From an uncultured Bacteroidales bacterium (GTDB lineage: Bacteria; Bacteroidota; Bacteroidia; Bacteroidales; UBA4417): DNA of 33,385 bases. Every line of letters begins with the position of its first letter. The stretch's first letter is position 1. A model generated the notes under the pieces. It was given only the letters and a program-made list of their open reading frames with translations, made no database searches and was not told where the DNA came from. The stretch spans positions 1 to 33,385 of the forward strand of contig CAIRMR010000075.1 in assembly GCA_903879715.1 (NCBI GenBank), given 5' to 3'. The position numbers were made by a program, and so were the translations under genes. Below are positions 1 through 8,753 of the stretch, in pieces.

Positions 1-1691
1 ATGGCATAATTAAATATAACCTTTGGAACGAATTGGGTGGAGCAAATGGAATTACGCAAAGTATTGATAATGGTGCATTAAAATTCGATTGTTACAGTAA
101 TGGAAGCATGTGGTTTTCCGAAAAAATCACATTTAGTAAGGCTCCACAACCATTAACCATGGATTTGAAAGAATATCCTTATGTTAGTTTCAAAGCAAAG
201 GCAGCACCAGGTGCAACCTACGACGGCGTTGTGGTCGATTCTGTTAATATTACCTTTAATGACAACTATGAACAAAATCAGGTATTCAAAATTCCAGCCG
301 ATGGAGCCTGGCACGATGTGCTATTTAATTTACCAAATACCAAATTGCCAACGTATACGGGATATGATCAATTTTGGTTAAATCCCGGGATGGAACAAGG
401 GCATTTCACCAGTGAATTCATTGGAACCGTATGGATTGATGACTTCAAGGCAGGTAAAGCTGTTGATGTGCCGGATGCTAAGTCTGATCTTGCGACGCTG
501 ATTGATTCGTGTAACGCTATTATTGCCGCTGCACCTATTGGCACTGATGCCGGCCTCTATACTCAGGCAACAGTAAATGGCATTAACACTTTTATCGCTC
601 AGGCTGATATAATTTCTGCTGGTAGTGATGATGCTTTAAAAACTGAAGCGGTTAAAGATTTAAGATATTATATGTCACTTTTCAAACCAAATCCTGCAAT
701 TCAGATTTTGGATTCATTTGAAGAAGATTTCTCCGGAATCGTAAAACAGGAAATCTGGAATACACTTGGTGGTGCTAATGGGATAGTTCCAACATTCGAA
801 AATGGAGCGCTGAAATATACCTGCACTTCAAACGGAAGTTACTGGTACCAGTCACAACTAAGGTTTTGGGCTCAACCACTTCCTATTGTAATGGAATTAA
901 AAGCTAATCCTTACGTTCAATTCAAAGCAATGGCAGAACCTGGAGCAACATATGACGGGTATGCGCTTGATTCGGTAAGTGTATCATTTACTGATAATTA
1001 TGGAGAATACCAAAGTCTGAAAATTCCTGCTGACAGTACCTGGCACGAATTGACCTTCTTCCTTGCCGGAACTACAAGCGCTACCTATTCTGGTTTCGAT
1101 CAATGGTGGATCAATCCCGGTTTAACTGTAACTGATGGACATTTTTCTCATGAATTCATAGGTGCGGTTTGGATCGACGATTTAAGAGCAGGGAAAGGCA
1201 TAGTTTTACCAGATGCTACTAACCTCACAGCCTTAATCGATTCATCAAATACAGCAGTGAGCGCTGTAGTAATTGGCGACCTGCCCGGACAATATGCGCA
1301 ACAAACTGTTGATGCTGCTAATGCAGCCATTGCAACAGCCCAGGCAGCAACAACCAAAATAGTTCAGGATCAGGTTGACCAGGCTGAAACTGATTTAAGA
1401 GCAGCAATGAGCTTATTCCAGGCAAACGTTGATCATACTGCAGTTAACAATTACTCAAGTTCAGAACTAAAAATGTATCCTAACCCTGTTTCGGATGTTT
1501 TAACCATTTCGAAAGTGAACCGTAACAGTACGATAAGCATTTATTCGCTTACAGGTCAAAAAGTAATGAAAGTAATGCCAGGGCAACAAGAAGACGCTAA
1601 AATCAGCCTTCGTAAATTACAACCCGGAACTTACATCATTCAAATGACTTCGGATAAAGGTACATCTATCGGAAAGTTTATTAAAAAATAG
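1..1691 (+). CDS. Secreted two-module carbohydrate-binding-like protein with T9SS sorting domain (5' partial)
   Basis: The gene is cut by the window start. The open frame runs from base 3, and the codons before the TTG at 33 already encode GIIKYNLWNELGGANG, which aligns with SGIVKQEIWNTLGGANG in the second module, so 33 is not a real start. Two homologous modules are visible (about bases 3-714 and 715-1430). Each has a beta-rich part with shared WNxLGGANG, YxGxDQxWxNPG and VWIDD motifs, then a helical segment (LIDSxN...) resembling the FIVAR-type spacers common in Bacteroidota surface proteins. The last 80 or so residues (MYPNPVSDVLTI ... LQPGTYIIQM ... GKFIKK) form a type A T9SS sorting domain, so export to the cell surface is expected. 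A carbohydrate-binding role is inferred from fold-like features and the neighbouring glycosidase genes; no catalytic residues were recognised. Confidence 0.8.
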   Translation, partial: GIIKYNLWNELGGANGITQSIDNGALKFDCYSNGSMWFSEKITFSKAPQPLTMDLKEYPYVSFKAKAAPGATYDGVVVDSVNITFNDNYEQNQVFKIPADGAWHDVLFNLPNTKLPTYTGYDQFWLNPGMEQGHFTSEFIGTVWIDDFKAGKAVDVPDAKSDLATLIDSCNAIIAAAPIGTDAGLYTQATVNGINTFIAQADIISAGSDDALKTEAVKDLRYYMSLFKPNPAIQILDSFEEDFSGIVKQEIWNTLGGANGIVPTFENGALKYTCTSNGSYWYQSQLRFWAQPLPIVMELKANPYVQFKAMAEPGATYDGYALDSVSVSFTDNYGEYQSLKIPADSTWHELTFFLAGTTSATYSGFDQWWINPGLTVTDGHFSHEFIGAVWIDDLRAGKGIVLPDATNLTALIDSSNTAVSAVVIGDLPGQYAQQTVDAANAAIATAQAATTKIVQDQVDQAETDLRAAMSLFQANVDHTAVNNYSSSELKMYPNPVSDVLTISKVNRNSTISIYSLTGQKVMKVMPGQQEDAKISLRKLQPGTYIIQMTSDKGTSIGKFIKK

Positions 1692-1707
1692 ACCAAAGCT
1701 TTATTGA

Positions 1708-1746
1708 CCGGGAGTCAGCAATTTTAAATTGCTGACTCCCGGTTTT
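1708..1746 (+). terminator. Rho-independent terminator
   Basis: A perfect 17-bp inverted repeat (1708-1724 with 1726-1742, arms starting CCGGGAGTCAGC) separated by one base is followed by TTTT. It lies 17 bp after the stop codon of the T9SS protein and separates that gene from the next run. Confidence 0.9.
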
Positions 1747-1825
1747 AATAAATTAAATTCTAATCTTTGTCAATCAACTTTTTGCAGTAAGAATTTATTG
1801 AACAGGCTCATTAAACCGAAAAATA

Positions 1826-3709
1826 ATGAAAAAAATTCAAGTTTTTATATTACTGGTTCTTGTTTTCACTTCAGGATTCGCGTCAAATATCTCGGGTATA
1901 AACATTGTTTCGTTCGAAATGCAAAGAACTGTTTTACGGTTAGGTGATAATATTCCTGTTGTCGCACGTATTTATAATAGTGACTTTACTGACCTACAGG
2001 TAAAAGTTGATCTAAAGATGACGAATAATTTGATGCTGGTTTCCGGATCGGCAAGCAGCACAGCGACACTTGGAAACCTGAATTATACTGAAATTAAATG
2101 GATTTTAAATAGTACTTTGCTAGGTGAAGTCAAAATTGAGTTGAACCTGATTGCTGCACCTGGTGATACGCTAAAAGCTTTACTCACAGGATCGGTAACC
2201 GATAAATATTATCAACAAAAAGAATTTTTAATCAGCGCCTGGTCACCTCCCTCCATCATGCAAGCCGCCTTTGACTATTATAAAGGAGCAAACTTTGCCC
2301 AGCATCTGACGATAGGTTCACCATTCTCAACCGGAGTCAGCATGGTAAAGAAAAACAGCATGAAATGTTTTGTAAATATTGCTGAAATGATTCCCAATTA
2401 TGGAACCAAATTGTACGGATCTGATGGAACCCCACCTGCCGTGACGGATACAGATCTTGCGACTATGGTTTCAACGCTTGATTTATATAAAAATGAAACG
2501 GCTGTAGATGGCTACATGATTATTGATGAACCGGGAGCATCACGATTTGCAAATTTAGCGAAAGTTGTTTCTCATATCAGGGCGAAAGACCCTCTGAAAC
2601 TGTCCTTAATCAACATGTTCCCAATTTATGCAACTAACGATCAAACAAATACTTCTTCGTATACAGAATATATTTCGCGGTTCTTAAATGAAGTAAAGCC
2701 CGAAATGCTGAGCTACGACCATTACCATTTCTTGACTGGATCTGATGGCCCGGATTACTTTAAAAACCTGGGCATCATTCGCAATTTCGGTGTACAATAC
2801 AATATACCCTACACGAATATCATACAATTAATTGGTACTGAAAAAGAGTACGTACCTCTGGCTCCGCAATTAAATTGGAGAACTCCTACTCCCAAAGAAC
2901 ACCGCTTCCTGGTATACTCTTCACTGGCGTACGGTTATACAGGTATTATCTGGTTTCACTGGCAAAATACGTGGGGGATGACCGGTTACCCGGTTGCAAA
3001 AGAGGCTGAGTTGCATGCCACTGTTTCTCAGTTGAACAAGGAAATGAAGAACATTGGTGTTGAACTGATGAAACTGAAATCAGTTGGTGCCTATCATGTG
3101 AAGAACCTGCCTGACGGTGCCGTTAATTTGCCTTCCGGAGAAATTGTTTCAGGCGTTAATGGAAACCAGAGTTATGTGGTTGGCCTTTTCAAAGATGCAG
3201 TGCAAGCTGATTATTTCATGATTATGAATAAAGATTATACCACGGATTCCCAAACTACTATAAAGCTGAATAAAGAACTGACAAAACTGGAATACTTTGA
3301 CGCAAATACCGGCCAGTGGTTAAATTTGAGCAATTTCACGATTACAAATCCGGGAAGTGAGTTCAGTATGGTAATAGCCGCCGGTAATGGAATTTTGTTC
3401 CGCCCGGTTTGGACCGGTTCCATAACAAGTGTTATAAATAAGCCGGCAAATACAAATAGTTTACGTAATTACCCAAATCCTTTCACCTCAACAACTACTT
3501 TTGAATATACTGTTCCTGAGAATCAGGAAGTAGAGCTTAGTATTTATAATACTCTTGGAAAAAAGGTTTTTAGTTATGGAAAAACCTTCAGAACTAAAGG
3601 CAAATACACCGAAAGTTTCGATGCCACAAGTCTTCCTTCCGGTATATATTTCTACACTTTGAAATTGAAAAATTCAAGCATTACCGGGCGAATGATCAAT
3701 TCCCGATAG
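1826..3709 (+). CDS. Exported TIM-barrel glycosidase-like protein with T9SS sorting domain (paralogue 1)
   Basis: A protein of 627 residues with a signal peptide (MKKIQVFILLVLVFTSGFAS). Residues about 25-125 look like an Ig-like beta domain, about 130-430 like a TIM barrel, about 430-535 like a beta-rich domain, and 545-627 are a T9SS type A sorting domain (NYPNPF ... LPSGIYFYTLKL). The barrel has a D234-E235-P236 motif, as often found around the acid residue of clan GH-A-like enzymes, followed by a conserved SYDHYHF and an aromatic YGYTGIIWFHWQ strand. It is closely related to the next gene (3778-5658) along its whole length and more distantly to 5674-7113. I cannot assign a CAZy family. It probably acts at the cell surface on the glycan handled by the neighbouring esterase and rhamnosidase, which is inference from context. 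Confidence 0.8.
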   Translation: MKKIQVFILLVLVFTSGFASNISGINIVSFEMQRTVLRLGDNIPVVARIYNSDFTDLQVKVDLKMTNNLMLVSGSASSTATLGNLNYTEIKWILNSTLLGEVKIELNLIAAPGDTLKALLTGSVTDKYYQQKEFLISAWSPPSIMQAAFDYYKGANFAQHLTIGSPFSTGVSMVKKNSMKCFVNIAEMIPNYGTKLYGSDGTPPAVTDTDLATMVSTLDLYKNETAVDGYMIIDEPGASRFANLAKVVSHIRAKDPLKLSLINMFPIYATNDQTNTSSYTEYISRFLNEVKPEMLSYDHYHFLTGSDGPDYFKNLGIIRNFGVQYNIPYTNIIQLIGTEKEYVPLAPQLNWRTPTPKEHRFLVYSSLAYGYTGIIWFHWQNTWGMTGYPVAKEAELHATVSQLNKEMKNIGVELMKLKSVGAYHVKNLPDGAVNLPSGEIVSGVNGNQSYVVGLFKDAVQADYFMIMNKDYTTDSQTTIKLNKELTKLEYFDANTGQWLNLSNFTITNPGSEFSMVIAAGNGILFRPVWTGSITSVINKPANTNSLRNYPNPFTSTTTFEYTVPENQEVELSIYNTLGKKVFSYGKTFRTKGKYTESFDATSLPSGIYFYTLKLKNSSITGRMINSR

Positions 3710-3777
3710 TTGTTCGGAGAAATGACCTCCTATCACAGAATTTTAAAAATAACCGTTAGAAATAAGTAGATCAAACC

Positions 3778-5658
3778 ATGAAGTTAATCTCCTTAATCAG
3801 TTTGTTATTTATATGTTCTGTAAATACTTTTGGCGCATCAAACATTTTTGTAATATCATTCGTTTTTGAACGAACAGTAATCCGCCCGGATACTGAAATA
3901 CCTGTGGGTGTAAGAATCTGGAATGCTGGTCTTATAGATACTGAGGTAAATTTAGAAATTATATTATCCGATAATTTAACTTTAACTGCAGGTTCCTCAA
4001 AATCGAAAGCGATCATGAACCAACTTGCTTTTACCGAAGTAAACTGGACAGTCAAAGTACCTGTATCCGGCAAAATATCAGCGGATTTATATGTAATTGC
4101 AGGTCCTGGCGACACGATTAAAGCACAAACAGCAGGAAGCATAACTGATAAATATTGGGAACAAAAAGAGTTTTTTCTGTCTGCGTGGTCACCTCCTACT
4201 GATATGCAAATAGCTTATGACTACTACAAGGGTGCAAACTTTGACTTTAACCTTGCAATACACAATCCGCCGTTTGCTACCGGAGTAAACTTAGTGAAGA
4301 AGAATAACATGAAGTGTTTTGTTCAGGCAGTCGAAACAATGCCCAATTATTGGACGAAATTAACCGGCTCAAATTCAATTCCTCCTGAAATAACTGCAGA
4401 AGATCTTTCAACAATGGATCCTATAGTTAAGGCATTCAAAAGTGAAGAGTCAGTCGCAGGTTACCACATAATTGATGAACCCGGAGCAAACAGGTTTAAA
4501 AATCTGGAAAAAGTTGTTTCCTATTTAAAAGAGAAAGACCCGGGGAGACTTGCCTATATTAATGTATTTGGAATTACTGCGGAAGCATGGCAAATGGATG
4601 CTCTTGATTACTACGATTATATATGGCGGTATTTGAGTGAAGTTAAGCCCGAAATGTTAAGTTTTGATAATTACCATTTTTTAACAAATTCAGATGGTAA
4701 TCACTATTTCCAAAACCTGGAAATCATACGTGATCTTGCGCTGAAATTTGATCTTCCTTATACAAATATCATTCAATTGATAGGAACAGAAAAAGAGTAT
4801 ATACCACTGGTTCCTTTTTCGGGTTGGAGAACACCCAGCCCATCAGAACATCGGTTTTTAGTTTATTCTTCACTGGCATATGGCTTTACAGGAATTGTTT
4901 GGTTTCACTGGCAATTGTCCTGGGGATTTACAAATTATCCTCCGGAAAAGCGAGCGGAGATATACGCAACAATATCCCAATTAAACAAAGAAATAAAGAA
5001 CATTGGAAACGAAATGTTGAGGCTAAAATCAGTCGGAAGTTATCATGTGAACGACATTCCAATTGGCGCCCATAAATTACCTGCTGGTGAACTTGTAACG
5101 GGTATTGCCGGAAACAATAGTTATGTTGTGGGCTTCTATAAAGATTCAGTTCAAAATGATTATTTTATGATTATGAACAAGAACTACAACGCAGATGTGG
5201 AGACAACAATATCCTTGAAGAATAAATTATCCAGACTGGAATATTTTAATGCCGACCTTGATGATTGGGTTGAAATTACTGATTATAGCGTAAGCGAACC
5301 GGGAGGTAAATTCTCAATGCTTATATCTGCCGGCAATGGAATTTTGTTTCGCCCAAGCTGGATTTATACCGGTGTGAACGAAAATGAAAAAACAGCAAAC
5401 AAAAATATCCTGAGCAATTATCCTAATCCATTTAAGTTAGAAACAACAATCAAATATAGTATTTCCGAAGATAGTGAAATGGAACTTTCTGTAACTAACC
5501 CGTTGGGCGAAAAGATAATTGTACTCGAAAGAACCTTTAAAAAGAAAGGCATTTATACCATAAAATTCGACGCAACAAATTATTCTTCAGGCATTTACCT
5601 CTATTCCTTGAAATCGAAAAATAGTGTCATAACTAAACAAATGTTCCTTTCCAATTAA
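3778..5658 (+). CDS. Exported TIM-barrel glycosidase-like protein with T9SS sorting domain (paralogue 2)
   Basis: A protein of 626 residues with the same order as its upstream paralogue: signal peptide (about 1-20), Ig-like domain, barrel, beta domain, and T9SS type A sorting domain (NYPNPF ... YSSGIYLYSLK). Shared blocks include TDKYxxQKEF, SAWSPP, YYKGANF, D233-E234-P235-G, PEMLSxDxYHFL, NIIQLIGTEKEY and GNGILFRP, so this is a recent tandem duplication. The 68-bp gap from the previous gene and 15-bp gap to the next suggest one transcript. The DEP acid and the SFDNYHF block are kept, so the copy looks intact. The enzyme family is unknown to me; divergence is greatest in the N-terminal Ig-like domain and in loops after the DEP motif, which could mean a different substrate. 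Confidence 0.8.
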   Translation: MKLISLISLLFICSVNTFGASNIFVISFVFERTVIRPDTEIPVGVRIWNAGLIDTEVNLEIILSDNLTLTAGSSKSKAIMNQLAFTEVNWTVKVPVSGKISADLYVIAGPGDTIKAQTAGSITDKYWEQKEFFLSAWSPPTDMQIAYDYYKGANFDFNLAIHNPPFATGVNLVKKNNMKCFVQAVETMPNYWTKLTGSNSIPPEITAEDLSTMDPIVKAFKSEESVAGYHIIDEPGANRFKNLEKVVSYLKEKDPGRLAYINVFGITAEAWQMDALDYYDYIWRYLSEVKPEMLSFDNYHFLTNSDGNHYFQNLEIIRDLALKFDLPYTNIIQLIGTEKEYIPLVPFSGWRTPSPSEHRFLVYSSLAYGFTGIVWFHWQLSWGFTNYPPEKRAEIYATISQLNKEIKNIGNEMLRLKSVGSYHVNDIPIGAHKLPAGELVTGIAGNNSYVVGFYKDSVQNDYFMIMNKNYNADVETTISLKNKLSRLEYFNADLDDWVEITDYSVSEPGGKFSMLISAGNGILFRPSWIYTGVNENEKTANKNILSNYPNPFKLETTIKYSISEDSEMELSVTNPLGEKIIVLERTFKKKGIYTIKFDATNYSSGIYLYSLKSKNSVITKQMFLSN

Positions 5659-5673
5659 TTAAAGATTCTAAAC

Positions 5674-7113
5674 ATGAAACGAACCATCATCCAATTATTT
5701 ATCCTTCTTTTATTTTTCTCTCAAGTTATTGCTCAGAACAGTAAAAGCCATTCGTCGAAACCAGTGGTTCCTGTGAAAAAAGAAGTAGTAATAGCTGGCA
5801 AAAGTCCGGAAATTACCATAACTCCATTCCCGATCATGTCGTTCATCCCACCGGCACTTACTAAGACGCAACTCGGATGGTTCAAAGAAGCTGGTTTTAA
5901 TGTTATGACCATTCACCCTGATGAAGAAGCATATGGATTGATGAAAAAAGACTGGAGTGGCAATTGGATGCTCACGAAAGACTTTAACTCGAAAGGATAC
6001 GATTATAAATCTATGTGCGATTTTCATGCTGAAGATCCCAAACGCATCGGATTTATGCTTGGCGATGAACCAAAAACTTACCAGTTAGAAGATTATAAAG
6101 TTCAATATGAGTATTTACGAAGCAAATATCCCGAAGCTATGAGCCTGGTAAATATGTTCCCATCTTTTGTAAGCCAATCGCTGCTGGAAAGCAGCTATCG
6201 GGAATACATGGATACTTATTTCAAATTACTACGGCCGGCTTACGCCTCACTCGATAATTACCCGTGTTACCGCTTCAATTATGATGGTAAGACCTATTAC
6301 CACGATCTGGAAATGATGCGCGAGACAGCCCAAAAAAACAACTGCAAGATTTTCGGTTTCGTACAGGTGTATTCTTCTCATGCAACGCGCGATGTGAGCG
6401 CATCAGACCTGGCATGGCAGGTTAATTCCCTGCTCGCCTACGGAAGCAAAGGATTGTATTATTTCTATTTCAGAAATCCTGTACCTGGCATTAATGATAT
6501 GATGGGCAAGGAGATAATGAAGCAAAATAAGAAGGATTCGATCTATGACTTTAACAAAGGACGTATACTGGAAGTGGCTGGAAATAATGTTTACGAGTTT
6601 GGTTCGGGTGTCCTCAATGCTGAAGATCAAAAAGGTGAACGGTTTGATGACGTCGCAAAAGTGAATGCACAGACTCTGGTTTGGGGCGATTTACTCATTA
6701 AGTTAACCAGCCTCAAAGTCCGCCATATTCTGGGGGCTACCGATCCGTTTCCACCCGTCGGAACTGACGAATTCGCAGTTCAGGACTGGGCTGGAACAAC
6801 GGAGAAATATGTTTCGAAAATTGCAGCCAAAGACAAAACAATCAGTATGGGCTATATCCTGAGCTATTTCGAAGACAAGCAAAAACAACAATATATCCTG
6901 ATTGTAAACAAACGTCATGGCGAGAATATGACACGCGAAGCCGGGAGCCTTCCTACTTTAATCCAGTTTACTACTGAGGTCAAAAATGTCTATCTGGTTT
7001 CCAATATCACTTCGAAGGAAGAAGCTGTAGCGCTTAATAAGGCAAATGCTTTTGAATGTGAAATAGATGGAGGAGGGGCTATTTTATTGCGTTTGGAAAT
7101 AAATCAACAATAA
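5674..7113 (+). CDS. Exported TIM-barrel glycosidase-like protein without sorting domain (paralogue 3)
   Basis: A protein of 479 residues with a signal peptide (MKRTIIQLFILLLFFSQVIAQ). It lacks both the Ig-like N-terminal domain and the T9SS domain of the two preceding paralogues, so it is expected to stay in the periplasm. It keeps the barrel signature: a GWFKEAGFNVMTIHPDEE strand near residue 70, D131-E132-P133, SLVNMFPSF, ASLDNYPCYRF (matching SYDHYHF) and YGSKGLYYFYF (matching YGYTGIIWFHW). The C-terminal part has YILIVNKRH ... GGGAILLRLE, matching DYFMIMNK ... GNGILFRP in the paralogues. Ten bases separate it from the esterase gene. A division of labour, with two surface enzymes and one periplasmic enzyme acting on the same linkage class, is inferred. 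Confidence 0.75.
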   Translation: MKRTIIQLFILLLFFSQVIAQNSKSHSSKPVVPVKKEVVIAGKSPEITITPFPIMSFIPPALTKTQLGWFKEAGFNVMTIHPDEEAYGLMKKDWSGNWMLTKDFNSKGYDYKSMCDFHAEDPKRIGFMLGDEPKTYQLEDYKVQYEYLRSKYPEAMSLVNMFPSFVSQSLLESSYREYMDTYFKLLRPAYASLDNYPCYRFNYDGKTYYHDLEMMRETAQKNNCKIFGFVQVYSSHATRDVSASDLAWQVNSLLAYGSKGLYYFYFRNPVPGINDMMGKEIMKQNKKDSIYDFNKGRILEVAGNNVYEFGSGVLNAEDQKGERFDDVAKVNAQTLVWGDLLIKLTSLKVRHILGATDPFPPVGTDEFAVQDWAGTTEKYVSKIAAKDKTISMGYILSYFEDKQKQQYILIVNKRHGENMTREAGSLPTLIQFTTEVKNVYLVSNITSKEEAVALNKANAFECEIDGGGAILLRLEINQQ

Positions 7114-7123
7114 ATTTCTGTCC

Positions 7124-8524
7124 ATGAAAAGCTTCCTGTCTGCTTTATTTATATTCATTACTTTAAGCTTGAAGGCTCAGGACATGCCCATCCGGCTCCC
7201 TGCCATCCTTAGTGACCATGCAGTTCTTCAACAATCGACTGAGGTCAAACTTTGGGGATGGGGTCCATCAACCAGAAATATAGCTGTTGTAGCCAGCTGG
7301 GCTCCGAATGATACCGTAAAAGCTTTAGTTGCTACTGACTGCACCTGGCATACAATCATTCGCACACCCAAGGCAGGAGGACTTTACACGATTTCGTTTA
7401 TCAATGGCCAGGATAAAGTGACCATTTCGGATATATCGTTGGGCGAAGTTTGGCTTTGCTCCGGCCAGTCGAATATGGAACTTCGCTGTGATGCTGATTT
7501 ATTGGATAGTGGTGATGCCTTGAAAGCACCACGAAACAACGAAATAAGGTTTTTCCAGGTTGAAAATTCGTATGATATTTATCCCCGAAGTGACTGTAAA
7601 GGAAAATGGGTGGTATGCGATTCATCCAGTTTGAAAAATTTCAGCGCTGTCGGGTATTTCTTCGGAAATAATCTGCAAAAAGCGCTGAAAGTACCGGTTG
7701 GATTGATTAGCGCAAGTTTGGGCGCTACCAGCATTCAGCCATGGATGCCTAAAGAGGCTTTCGAAAACGAAGAGCAACTTCAGGCGCAAAGTCATTTTGG
7801 AACCGCCTGGGCTCCGCAGGGAACATCAATCCTGTATAATGCCATGATTCATCCCCTGACGCCTTACAGTTTATCCGGAGTGATCTGGTATCAGGGCGAA
7901 AGCAACGCTTTAGCAATGCCTGAAGCCAAAATGTACGGCAGTTTATTGAAGAATCTGATTCAATCGTGGCGAGTGAAGTTTGAAAACGATTTCCCTTTCT
8001 ATTATGTGCAAATTGCACCTTTCGATGGTTATTATCCAAAGGATGCGGCAGCGTATCTACGAGAACAACAGGAAATTGCCCTGGACTTACCCAATACCGG
8101 AATGGTTTCCATTGGAGATTTGGTTGATAATATCAAAGACATTCATCCCCGTTTGAAAGCCGCTGTTGGCAATCGATTAGCCAACCTCGTGTTGAAAGAG
8201 CAGTATCATTTCAGTGATCTGCAATCGTATTCGCCGCGTTTTTCAAAAATGGAGATTGACAAACAAGCCGCACATATCTCAGTGTCATCAATCGGAAAGC
8301 TGACATGCAAAGAGGCAGAGATTAAAAGTTTCCAGGTGGCCGGAAATGATCAGGTATTCTATCATGCAAAAGCAACTATCTCCAGGAATGGCGAAATAAT
8401 CATCCAATGTGAAAATGTTCTAAGCCCGGTGGCAGTACGTTATTGCTTTTCCAACGAAGAAATGCCAAATTTATTTGATACCAACGGCTTACCTTTAATG
8501 CCGTTCAGGACTGATACATGGTAA
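7124..8524 (+). CDS. Sialate O-acetylesterase-family (SGNH) esterase
   Basis: A protein of 466 residues with a signal peptide (MKSFLSALFIFITLSLKA). The family signature is clear: LPAILSDHAVLQQ near the N terminus, CSGQSNM with likely nucleophile S116, GVIWYQGESNA for the oxyanion block, and D339-I-H341 in KDIHPRLK for the rest of the triad. Members of this family (SASA domain) remove O-acetyl groups from sialic acids or from plant polysaccharides such as xylan and rhamnogalacturonan. With a rhamnosidase next door and no sialidase visible, de-acetylation of a rhamnose-containing glycan is the more likely role (inference). It is the last gene of the 1826-8524 run; the following 229 bp show no gene. 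Confidence 0.88.
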   Translation: MKSFLSALFIFITLSLKAQDMPIRLPAILSDHAVLQQSTEVKLWGWGPSTRNIAVVASWAPNDTVKALVATDCTWHTIIRTPKAGGLYTISFINGQDKVTISDISLGEVWLCSGQSNMELRCDADLLDSGDALKAPRNNEIRFFQVENSYDIYPRSDCKGKWVVCDSSSLKNFSAVGYFFGNNLQKALKVPVGLISASLGATSIQPWMPKEAFENEEQLQAQSHFGTAWAPQGTSILYNAMIHPLTPYSLSGVIWYQGESNALAMPEAKMYGSLLKNLIQSWRVKFENDFPFYYVQIAPFDGYYPKDAAAYLREQQEIALDLPNTGMVSIGDLVDNIKDIHPRLKAAVGNRLANLVLKEQYHFSDLQSYSPRFSKMEIDKQAAHISVSSIGKLTCKEAEIKSFQVAGNDQVFYHAKATISRNGEIIIQCENVLSPVAVRYCFSNEEMPNLFDTNGLPLMPFRTDTW

Positions 8525-8753
8525 AATTGATAAAGAAAATACAATGTGCAAAACCAATTTTACGAAGATTAACCGGGAAGGCAAAAAGACCATCAAAATA
8601 GGTTGCGCGAATTGAGAATAAGAAGCAAGAGGGACCAAGTCGCAACCAGATTTAAGTGATTAAATCCAGGTTATGTCCTGCTTTTTACATCGGTAGTGTT
8701 ATAATGAATCAAATGTTTGAATTTCTTAGTACAATCATTTCTAAAACTCCACA

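Noticed and set aside
33-1691. TTG at 33 as the true start of the first gene
   Set aside because: The frame is open to base 3 and the upstream codons align with the second module, so the gene begins outside the window.
1749-1765. Promoter TAATCTTTG before the 1826 gene
   Set aside because: It has three instead of two bases between TA and TTTG, and no -33 TTG at a suitable distance.
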